Positions 36,876 to 48,800 of a stretch of 64,000 nt of DNA are shown here, one piece after another. The DNA is from Sipunculus nudus. Lineage: Eukaryota; Annelida; Sipuncula; Golfingiida; Sipunculidae. The notes under the pieces are model-generated. The model was not told the DNA's origin and made no database searches. It saw only the letters and a list, made by a program, of their open reading frames with translations. Positions within the stretch are counted from its first letter, which is position 1. The number at the start of each line of letters is the position of its first letter. The translations under genes were made by a program, and so were the position numbers. The DNA lies in assembly GCA_026874595.1 (NCBI GenBank), contig CM049309.1:40625079-40689078 (forward strand), given 5' to 3'.

Positions 36876-38480
36876 CCTGTACTTATCATAGTAATTCAAA
36901 CTTTGTGTGTGTGTGTGTTGGAAAATGATAAAGAATTAACAAAAGTCCTTAAATTTCCAAATTGTGGGTAAGTTAAAAATTATGTATTTAGGTTTGAATT
37001 GCCAAACAAGGTTTTTTTAAGAGAAACACAATTGTTTTATCATCATAGAAAACATTCTGTTACTAGAATAAAAATCAAACAAAAGGCCAGATTTCTTAGG
37101 AAATGCTTGATGGATTATCATGAAATTTGGTACACTTATTGATATTGGATGTGCTTTAAGCTTTAAACAGATGCTTGCACAATATTGGTTGTACTATCTA
37201 CAAGATCTTTATTTTTCACATTTATTTATTTATAATTGAGATTGACAGATTACAGCCATTGATGCATTGTTTGGATGGGTTAAAATTGTAATTTTTTGCA
37301 AAAGAAATCTCCTGCATTGCATCAAGGCAGGTCCAGATGATATCTTACAAGGGACCTGAAATGAAGTTAATGTGATCTGAATATTCTGAGTTAGGCAACA
37401 TAAACAGATCTTAGCACCTGAGAATTTTACCTGTTGTTACTAAATATTCATACAAAAGTCAGATTTCTAAGAAGTTGTAAGATGGTTTATCAGTTTGTCT
37501 AAATAGGTGGTTTGTTCTTTGATTCTCAACAACAAAAGCTGAGCTGCATTAAAGGAAGGAGGTGCCATCTACATTTCTATCACTTTGACACATTTGGCTT
37601 GGACGTATTGCTTTCTGTCCTCTTTCCAAGAAAAGCAATAAAAAATTGCATGAACTGCTGCAACTATCATCATGAAATTTATCAGACATAATGGTCTAGT
37701 GATAGCTTTTGGTGTGGCAACCTATGTTGATCTACTTCTGCAGATCAAAATGATCTTTTCTACTTTTTCCCAGACAAAACAGATGATGTCAAAACTTTAG
37801 CTTTTGTGTCATGAACAAATGAAAGTAAATGGGTATGAATTGAAAAACAAATGTAGATCATTTCGCATAATGACTGTTTCTTGGAACTCTGAATTTTGCA
37901 GACTACAGTGTCAGTATTACATAATTTGATAAGTTTTATACATGATGTAATCGTTAAACATATTACAAGTATCATGAAAATGCCTGCAGCTTTCAGAACC
38001 TCATTAACTGGAGTGTTTAATTCGCATTGATCATGTGATTGGTATTTCTTTATTTGTATGTTATGTGCAGGTGGCACCAGCTGTGCTGAACTACCTTGAT
38101 AATTTCTTCTTTTAGCCCTCAGTCCATATTGGCAGATAGGCATTTGTTGTCATCTATGCCGTCTATTCAGTGTCTGGCCATTTACTTTTACCTTGTCAGA
38201 GGAACATCTCAAATGAGAAACATATATTGATACTTCATTTTTTCAGGGAAGATTTATATAAACAAATGAAGTTGGGTCACTTTGACTTCTTTTGAGGGTC
38301 ACAGAGTTAGTTAAAGTAAAAATCTCATAAGCACATTTCTCATGAACAACTGGATGCATTGTCCTAAAATATGGTGTGCTTATTGGCCTTGATGGTCTCT
38401 AAAACTGCTGCAATATCTAATCAAAATATCAGTTAATTTAATGGTCTTTGCACCTTATTGATTTTTCTGTTTTCCTGCTG
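36876..38480 (+). repeat. Degenerate dispersed repeat upstream of FAAH
   Basis: Repeated lines such as GATGGATTATCATGAAATTTG (split by changes) at 37110, a similar ATGAACTGC...CATCATGAAATTT line at about 37650-37680, and CAACTGGATGCATTGTCC at 38347 mark an old dispersed element. No exon or promoter for FAAH is recognisable in it. Confidence 0.35.
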
Positions 38481-38658
38481 ATTTATGTAAGTGATAAAAA
38501 AAAGCATGCATGTGATAGGGTACTCATCATATGCATCAGCTAATAAGAAAATTCATCCATGTGAAAATTATCACAGAAAATGTTGGTGTTTGAATTATTA
38601 TAGGGATCAAACAATTAGAATAATTACAGTATTGTTCATCCATTTTGCCACAGACTAT

Positions 38659-38898
38659 ATGGATCCACTGTGCGAGGCGTATAAGAGTGTGGCAGATTCC
38701 TTGCAGCAGCTTGGATTTGATGCCCGTGGTTATGAACCAGTCATTGCTGCTATCATAGCTGTATTGGGAACACGTTTTGTGTTTGGAACTGTGAACTCTC
38801 TAAGCAAAAAGCTTGAGAATCGACGCAAGCGGGTTGATAAGCAACATGCTCACAAAGAGGCCATGGAAACCTTTGAAAGATCATTACGTGATAAGCAG
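38659..38898 (+). CDS. FAAH: FAAH coding exon 1 (residues 1-80)
   Basis: A TTTTGCCACAG acceptor ends at 38653, five bases before ATG, so a non-coding exon probably lies upstream. The exon encodes a predicted membrane helix (residues about 23-43, EPVIAAIIAVLG) followed by a basic stretch (KKLENRRKRVDKQ), and ends AAGCAG/GTATGT. The frame is also open upstream to 38491, but that part has no FAAH-like content. Confidence 0.85.
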
Positions 38899-41800
38899 GT
38901 ATGTCAGTTTTGCCTAAATGTTACTTGACAAATGGCAAATCAAGTTAGTATTTGGTATCAAGTCAGTTGGTAATCAAGAAATTTGTCTCTTTAATATACT
39001 TAATGTGAAATTAATCCTAAAGTAAACTGTCATAGTTTAACAATTTTGTAATTCTTTTGAATTAGTTCTTTAATGTATAACAGCTAATTTCAATATAAAC
39101 ATAACTAATTTTATATGCATGTTATTTGCATCTTGAATTTATTCTTTCTGCGAGTTATTGTTATATATATATATATAGAGTTGAGCCACTTTTTTGAGTC
39201 TAACATATTTTAATTTCACACAGTAAGGCATGTGGATGAGATATTCATTTGTGTCAATGTCCATAGGCTACTTGATGTAGATAAATGATTTTCAGATTGT
39301 ATAATTTCAGAGGATCTCTCATATAAGGATTGCTTTTCAGTTTTGTCAGGTGTTTGACATTCTATGGTTGAAGTTAGTATGAGGACTGGGTAAATAATTT
39401 TCTGTCATACATGTAGTATATAGAATGCATACAGTAAGTAATCATTCACTATATACAATCTGACCATTTATCTTTCAGGTACCACCAGAAAAGGTTGCAG
39501 AAATAACAGGGCTTCCCATGCATGAACTTGCCAAGCGGTTACAAGAAGACAAACTTACAGCTGTAGAGGTCCTTCTTGCTTACCAGATAAAGGTCAGAGG
39601 TCATTTATCAAGTTTACCCCAGTTTCCATACTTACAAATACAAATTTATGTGTATATTTTCCCATAATGTGATAAATAACACACATTACACATTTTAAAT
39701 GCTGCTTAGTATACGTTAAGGTCACATTTGTGTTATCATAATTGTAACTACTACTTTATCATAACTGTAGAGTCCTGTTTAAGACTTTTTAGGGTTTAGC
39801 CCAATTAATATATGTTACTCTGTGTGCTGCATTTGCTTCTCTTGGAGTTTAGAACCTCAAGCAAATCTGTTTAAAGGATCAAGAAGAATATAAATAAATA
39901 TAAAAAATTTATTTTTTATCATCCTTTACATTATATTTTATGTTTCAGCAGGAAAATACATGGTAATAAATTGAAAAAGTGTAGTTGTTTTACATGTATA
40001 TAATATTAATTTTCAGATAAAACTCAAGTCTTTGCTAAGGGTAATATTTTGACATATTGACGTTTGATATGAGTGAGAGTATGCATCGTGTAAATTTTAC
40101 TGTGAAACAATGAAACCTTGTTTTCAAGTTACTTTCAATGCAGTGTAGTTGTTCCCAGTTCTAGTAATCATATATTTCGACATGGAAAGAGGGATGTGGC
40201 TATATTTGAGATGTTTGTATTTTTTTTTTCTTGACAGGCTGTGGAAGTGAACAAGAAGTTGAACTGTTTGACTGACCCAGTGTGGGAAGCAGAGGTAGTG
40301 ATTTATTCAATTTAATCAGTTCCTTGACAGTTAAAGACCTCAAGTATTCTAACACCTCATATGTGTTAAGACTGATTTGAAATATTTAAGGTGCCCATTC
40401 ACCTACTTTTTGAAAAAGAATTTATGTGATATCTTGCTTACTCTGTGTATATATTAATGATCAAAGGGTAATTTTGGTTATGAAAAGTTCTCATAAAGCC
40501 TACGTGAAGGATGTGTGGACTTGTTTATTAACAACATGTTTGTAAACACAGCAATGTTGACTAACGGGAAAAGGATGTGACCTAAGATGGAAGGTTGCAT
40601 ATATGCAAAGGTAAAAAAGGTCACTTGTTGCAAAACGCCATTTGCAACGCTCTGGCTTATCTGACTTGCTGCCAGATGTCCTTGTTGAATTTGTTTTGAT
40701 TATTTTGGCGGGCCCCACATATTATAAACAGGTCAAAACAGAAAAGAATTATTATGATGTAAGATCAAGCAGGATTATATTTCTGTGGTAGCTAAATGAT
40801 AAATTCTACTGTACTAAGCATAAATTGGTACAGTTAATGCATGAAACCTACAAGAGAAAGGCTAATTATCAGGATAGAGGATCTTAAATCCACAATGAAC
40901 TTTGAGAAGATAATCATTAAATTACTGTGTGATCTATTTTACAAGTTACATGTGTGACTTAAAGGCAAATTAATATTACCTTGTGAACCGAACAAGGTAA
41001 TGATACAAATGCTATTTCTTTTTTATATTTTGCACTTTTGCTTTTTAATTTAAATTGGTAAGACTTTGACTGTTATCATAAACATTATCATACCCTATTT
41101 CTTTATAAACACATTATCCTTATCACTTTACATAAAGTATATATTTTATAATTAACAGAGGAATATTAATTTTTTAAAATGTATATTACACAGCCTCAGG
41201 CTTTAGACTGTGACTCATCACCAAAGAAGAAAGGGCCACTTCATGGAATACCATTCAGCTTCAAGGAGAATTATGGGATAGAAGTGAGTCTGGGTATTAA
41301 TGTGCAGGATGGCCACTGACTGGATGGACTAACTGCCAAACTTAAGCTCAGGTTTCATGCACTTTAATAAAGTGGAGAGGATATATAAGACTTGACTAAA
41401 TTCAAAGATTGGGGGTTCCAAAATTATCCAGCAGAAGACCCCCAAATCTCAGGGATACCTGGGATAAAATCCATGTACCTTTATGGCCAATTAGCTAAAA
41501 ATACATTGTCAAATGATTGGCATGCAGTAGTCCAATAGCTTGGTTCTGTTTGAAGAGGGTTTGCCTTTGAAATGCCTCTAAATTATATATATAATTTAAG
41601 TAACAGAATTTGATTGGTGACATGAATAAGGCTGCCATATTTTTTATAACTAATAATAGTCCAATAGCTTGGTTCTGTTTGAAGAGGGTTTGCCTCTGAA
41701 ATGCCTCTAAATAGTATATATATATTAAGTTACAGAATTTGATTGGTGTCATGAATAAGGCTGCCATATTTTTTATAACTAATAATAGTCCAGTAGCTTG

Positions 41801-42734
41801 GTTTTGTTTGAAGAGGGTTCGCCTCTGAAATGCCTCTAAATTGTATATATATATTAAGTAACAGAATTTGATTGGTGTCATGAATAAGGCTGCCATATTT
41901 TTTATAACTTATAATAGTCCAATAGCTTGGTTTTTTTAAGAGGTTTTGCCTCTGAAATGCCTCTTAATTGTATATATCCAGGCGGATTTTAAATTCGCCT
42001 AGACGAGATTGCGATTGTGATCTCGCCTAGGTGAGATTGCGATTGTGATCTTGCCTAGACAGATTTTAAACTAGCCTAGACGAGATCACAATCGCAATCT
42101 CGCCTAGACGAGATTAAAATCCATCATGGAGCAGGCCAGGATTTTAATCTCGCCTAGGCGAGTTTAAAATCCGTCTGGTATCATCCAGACGAGTTTAAAA
42201 TCTGCCTGATATCAATTAGGCGAGTTTAAAATCTGCCTAGGCAAGATTAAAATAGTGATCTGATTTAATTTCCTAATATATTATGCATTGTAATTGACAT
42301 ATTAAAGAATTTTTCAGTCATATTTTCAATATTTTTAACACTGAATGGTTATATATTGTTCACAGGTTATATATTTATTAATATTTACAGAATATTATAA
42401 TATTAATGTAATAATTAAAATTAATTTTGAAATTGAATTATTAAATATGTATTTGATTATTACTTGCACCTTTGATGTGTTTAATCTGTCTACAGCATCC
42501 ATATAATACCAATTATTTGCTAAAAATTAATTAATCTTTATTTTCTTCCCAGTTTTCTCAACAACCTTGAAGTTGTAAAAATCACTAATAATTTATACCC
42601 AAAAAAAATTTGTAATTGTATTTAGTATATGGCAATTAGAGAGTAACAAGAGGTATATTGAAGCACATTTATGAGATATTATGAAGAGCAAATCTCGGGG
42701 GAAAAAAGTCATCCACTTGCATACTGAATCAATC

Positions 42735-42818
<84 letters not shown>

Positions 42819-45800
42819 GTCTAGATAGATATAACTTCATTATTTAAAGAGTATATTACACATTAACATAAACAATCATCCTATTTGAAAATCCTTACAG
42901 GACAAACAGAACAAATTAGTTGGTTGATCTAGTTCAAATGTTTCTTTTCACCCAGGTATTCAACAGTCAACAGTCAAAACATGTACGCTTATGGTACAAA
43001 ATATGTGGGGTTTTAGTATTTATAATGGACTTTGATACACTGTTCCTTTTTTTTGGTAATTAAACATCATATATATTAATTAATGTAATTAAACATTATA
43101 TTCAGTCTCCTTTTGCCTTTTTTAAATACTACATTACTAATATTACTAATACCAGTTTCACTTCAAATTAATTAATATTGACAACAAAATTATCATGTGC
43201 CATAACAATAACCATGTAAGTTAAGTTTCTTATTACTTAATTTATAAAAAAAAAAAAAAAATTAAAAAATTGTTAATTATTACATTAATAACAAATTATT
43301 TTGTAAAAATTAATAAATGTATTACTTGTGAACTATACATAACCATATTTATAAAAATATATAGCAAAAAAACATTTCCAAAATTAATGTTGATTATTAC
43401 ATTGATAATATAATATTCTGTAAATATTAATAAATATATTACTTGTGAACTATACATAACCATTCAGTGTTAAAATATTTAATATCTGACTGAAAACATC
43501 TTTCATATGTCAATTATAATACATAATATATTAGGAAATTAGATCAGATCACTATTTTAATCTCGCCTAGGCAGATTTTAAACTCGCCTAAGTGATATCA
43601 CTGTGTTATCAGGCAGATTTTAAACTCGCCTGGATGATACAAAACGGATTTTAAACTCGCCTAGGCGAGATTAAAATCCTGGCCCACTCAATGATGGATT
43701 TTAATATCGCCTAGGCCAGATTGCGATTGTGATCTCGTCTAGGTGAGTTTAAAATCCGTCTAGGTGAGATCACAATCTCGCCTAGGCAAGATCACAATCA
43801 CAATCTCGTCTAGGCGAATTTAAAATCCGGCTGGATTTCAATCTTGTCTCTGACATATATATATTAAGTTACAGAATTTGATTGGTGTCATGAATAAGGC
43901 TGCCATATTTTTTATAACTAATAAATTTTGATTTTGCATGTAGGAAAACTCATAGACCAATATCTTTTTAAAGGTGACTGTTTTAATTATTAATCTTAGT
44001 GTTGCTTGTCATAATATAAAATGAAAGTAAGCAGTTTTAATTCACAAATGAATAAAGGTGTAATGCCTCACCTTTTTTCATTGATTTTATGATTGTTACA
44101 TAACATTTGGGTGTCTAAAATCTGTGAACATGTCAGCTATATCTTATAATACATATGTCTAAACCAGTGATTTAAGTGGCATGATTCAAAAACAATTAAT
44201 TGACATTTATTTAAATATTTAACTTTGTACCCTCTGATACACATTTCTTACAGAACCTTTTGTATTACAGGGCTATGACATGACCCTTGGATGCGCCAAG
44301 TTTGTGAATCAGCCAGCAACAGAGGACTCTGTGTTAGTTAAGGTAGGGCTGTCTTCAGTCTTCTTATTTCTTTGTAATGTGAGAGAATGCCACACGTGAG
44401 AGAGTTTGCCACAACTCAACAGGAGTTTAAGTGAATGGAAAATTGTAAATATTGAATAGGTTTTAAAGGTTAGCATATTAAAAATATCACCAGCCCATCT
44501 GGGGAGTAACATGCCAATTTGAAAAAAAACTTACTTATTCATTCATTTTACTTTCTAATAATAAAATGGCAGGATGTATTTTCAGTAGAAGTGTAATATC
44601 TGTTCTGGCCTGTTTTTGTCACCAGTGTAAGCTAAGGATTCACAACACATAATTTTTGGTACTGATAAAACTCTTCTTATTTAATTATAATTCTGTAACA
44701 GATATGCCTGAAAGTGTACATAGTTTTGACTGAGACCTGTTTTTCTACAAGCTTTATATTTATATAGCAATATTGAAAAAAATGGTTAAATTTCCAGGTT
44801 GTCAAGAAACAAGGAGGTATCCCATTTGTACGTACCACAGTTCCTCAAACCATGATGAGGTAAGGTTATTCTTTTATTAACCATGCACGTTAGGAACTAG
44901 ATTACCTTCCCTATTCTGACACAGTATGATGCAAGATGGCCAGCTGGCCAACATGCATCGAAGACTGATCATAGCTGGCCAGATTGGCTATATAAGCTGG
45001 CTGTAACAAACTTGGGTCAAGGCTCTAACACTCATTAACATCATGTCACACATCTTACTTCATCTATAGGATATTTTTTCGTGTCTTCATATTGGCCTAA
45101 GGGCAGCCATAATGTCAGTTTCTCAGCTGTGTCCTAGCTGTGTCCATCGAGTGTGCCAGAACCTGGTGTGGATGCCCTATAGTAATCACCCTGTCTATCT
45201 GTCTGTCTGTCCATCCATCCATCCACATAAATTAGTTTCCAGATGATAACTCCAGTTTGGAATGACGTAAATTGGATTTCAAACATGGCTTACCTATGGC
45301 CCACCACTAAAGTAAGAACTCTGTAGATTTTGGGGTCCAAAGGTCAAGGTCACAGAACCTTTTTCTTTAAAAGGAATGTGTATGCATTTCAAGCCAAACT
45401 TTCATCACAAACCTAACAATTGGGGAAGATTCTTTTTGATTTGGGGTCATATAGGGTCAAAGTCAAGGTCATAGGGCCCATCCATTCACAAAAAAGTTTA
45501 TGGATGATAATTCTGCTTTTGATAGACATATTGGCTTCAAACTTGATTTATTAATGACATACCCTTAATTAAGAAACATTTTGATTTCCAGGGTTCAGAG
45601 GTCAAAGGTGGAGGTCACAGGAGCCACATCTTTAAATTGATTGTGGATGCACTGTAAATCAAACTTTTCTTCCTAAACTTTCCATCTTTCACACATGGCT
45701 TACATGCTCAAAGTGGAAGAAATCTTTTGATTTTGAGGGTACCTGGTCAGAGGTCAAGGTCATTGGACCCACTTTTTTTAAAAAAGATTGTTACAATAAT

Positions 45801-48800
45801 CTTAGTGCTGCAAGTTCAAGGATAAGAAGTTCTCAGATTTTGATTAAGGTTGCAGGACAGTCATTCTAAAAAAAACTGTAAAAATATCCTTATAGACAAA
45901 TTCAGCTGAGTGTTGAGACCCCTGGGTCCCTAGTTAATGAAAGAATTCTGATATAAACTAATTCTCTCCTGTTTCAACAGTCCAGTTAGAACAAGAATGA
46001 GACATTTTGCAATTTTGTACGGCAAATGTCCTGCATGTGTCACAACATGTTCAAAATGCCCTTATCTTAATGCAGGGGGATGTGTGCCTAAAATGTTTCT
46101 GACTTTTGGAATGATATGTGTCAATATATGTACACAATGGTGGTATGCAAAGCACATCTGTATTCAGTCTGTGATAAAAAATGGGGATTGACACTCATTT
46201 TTTTCCCACTCTTTAATTCAGAGAAGTCTACTCTTTTTTTCCGAAACACTCTTATTTTCGGTCATTTACCCTTGGCAGGCCTGCAACATAGACCAAGGCT
46301 TTCTTTTAGAGGCTTGTATTACTAGGGGCCTGGAGATGATGGCCTGTGTTGTAAGCAGAGCTGGTCTCCCCAGGAGGAGCCAGTGTGTGCTTAAGGTGTG
46401 GTCAGGTGGGTGAGGGTGACATCTTGGACACTGAGCTAATATAAAAAAACAAACAGGCACACTGCAAGTTTAAGTCTATAAAATGAACTCTTTTTAAGAT
46501 TATTTACATTGCTGCATGAAAAATGCTATCAAAATTAAAAAAAAAAACTTGCAGTTGTATATTTATTTTAGTTTTGAGTGCAGCAGTCCTATCTTTGGTC
46601 AGACTTTGAACCCTCATGACCTTAAACGACAACCAGGTGGATCTTCTGGTGGTGAGGGAGCCCTGCTTGCTGCTGGAGGCTCACCCTGTGGGTTCGGATC
46701 AGATATAGGTGGCAGTATCCGCATTCCGGCCAACATGTGTGGAATATATGGGTTGAAACCATCTGGTGGCAGGCTTGGAAACCAGGGTAACCACCCATCC
46801 TTTAAAGGCCAAAATGTCAGTGAGTATCAGTGCTCCAGTGTGCTTTTATTAGCTCAGCAGACTTAAAGTCATCTGAGCTGCAGCAATCACTCTTTGTCCA
46901 TCGTCCATCCAGCTGTCTGCTTGTCAATTTACAGGGCACAAATCATAACCATTGGACCTGGAATCTTCTCACTTGAAATCCAGGGAGGTTCATAAAAAAT
47001 CTCTGTGGAAACCTGAAATTAGGTCTCTCTTTTGCATATCCTCTGAGCTACGGGGCTGGTAAGTCCCCCAAGAAAAATTAAAAAGTTGATAAAAAAGCTC
47101 CAGTATCTGAATAACTAATGCATTGATCACCATGATTCTTTGCATGCTTATTGATCATGGAATGTTTCATCAGTTCCAGCAGATTGGTGGCACCACCTGT
47201 ATTTTTTCTAATTTTTATGCATTTTTTTTTCTCTTTTTTTAAGACCTTCAACTGAAGCTATCATCCCTTAACAGGGCACAAATACTAACCTTTGGACCAA
47301 GGATCTTCTAAGTTGACATTTTCAGGAAGTCCATAAAAAATCTCTGTGGAAAACTGAAATTAGGTCTCTATTTCCCATATTCTCAGAGCTATACAGCTGG
47401 TAAGTACCCCCCCCCCCCTCCCCCCAACAATATAATAATTAAATATTTGATACAAAAGCACAAGTATCTTATTAACTAATGCATCAATCACCATGATTCT
47501 TTGCATGCATATTGATCATGGAGTGTTTAATCAGTTCCTGCAGACTGGTGGCGCCACCTGATTTTCTAAAAATTTGAACACATATTTTGCAAAATTTTTG
47601 AAAAATTCAAATGATGAGGTTGTCTGTTAACAGGGCACAAATAGTAACTGCTGGACCTAGAAACTGTTCATCCAGAGAGGCCTTAGTCAAATCTCTTGAA
47701 AACCTGAAATTTTGTCACTGTGACCTATATTCTGCAATATATTTGAAACAATATGATTTTAACACTCTATAATCATATTGGCTCAAATGGTAGCACCTGG
47801 AAGTAGAATAAGGTCACTGTAACCTATATCTAAGGTCTACAGCCAAAATGCATGATTTTGAGCACTCTGTGAGTCATGTTACCCATTGTTCAAGGTTCAT
47901 TGAATTCGGCTGAGCATCATGGCCCATGGGCCACCTGTTTTTACAGAGGGTGCTTTTAATGTTTTTTACAAACTTTTTTCAGGTGTTAATAATGTGTTAT
48001 ACTTTTTTGTACTAAATTTTAAGATATATATTCACTCACAGTAATATTTTATCAGTGTGATATGTTGAGTAACTTTTTACTGTTCTTCAACTAATCTGTG
48101 AAAAAAATACCAAAGTTGTCAGTTGATGCAGATAGCATTCTTGTACTCTGTTTTCAAGCATTACATTAAGTAACATTTTCATAAAATGTTGCCCATTTGG
48201 CATAAATAGCTTTTTTCAAGTCTTTAATTTAACCCTTTTACTGCCTAGATCAAGTAGATGACTCATCAGACCACTTATGATTTACACATAAAATACCTCA
48301 TTTAGCCAGATTTGTTGAGGTCAAACATACTGTATACTTATTCTAAGTTCTTAAGATTTCAATTAAATTAATGCAACATTCTCTGTTGTAACTGTCATTA
48401 TATTCTAAAAGATATAATGAAAACCAAGGTGGATTTTACCTGTAATGTAAATAGAAAGAATGTTAATATTTGTCTGGAATCAAAAATAAGTGTGACCAGT
48501 AGAGGCAGTGCTTTGATACAATTTTCACTTTAGTATTATGCTGTCATTTCACTTATGTTAAACTCTGTTCCACCAACCTGTGTCCACCTGTTTTTTTTTG
48601 GAGATAATTTGCTTAAAAGTATATATTTTCAATAATTTAATAGAAAATTACATATAGAAGTGACATCCTAATATGGCAATTATAAATTTTACAATTTCCA
48701 TTTTATGGTTCACAACTTGTTTGTCTCTTTACTATGAACTGGCAGATCAGATGTGTCCCTACATAAGTAGCCATCTTTGTTTTGGCTGGTTATATTTTTT

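Larger units (their letters stand above)
38899..41193. other. FAAH introns 1-3
   Basis: Apart from the inverted-pair repeat at 40393-40735 and a short TA run near 39161, nothing else is recognised here. Confidence 0.5.

Noticed and set aside
38491-38658. N-terminal extension of FAAH from an ATG at 38491
   Set aside because: The extension lacks FAAH-like content, and a good splice acceptor ends at 38653; the ATG at 38659 gives a sensible protein.
41495-41896. 133-codon minus-strand open frame with three repeats of 43 residues
   Set aside because: It follows the 129-bp tandem repeat exactly and has no domain-like composition beyond that.
46820-46866. Extension of FAAH exon 7 to 46866
   Set aside because: The donor GTGAGT at 46820 restores the conserved joint to the next exon; the extension runs into a mobile element.
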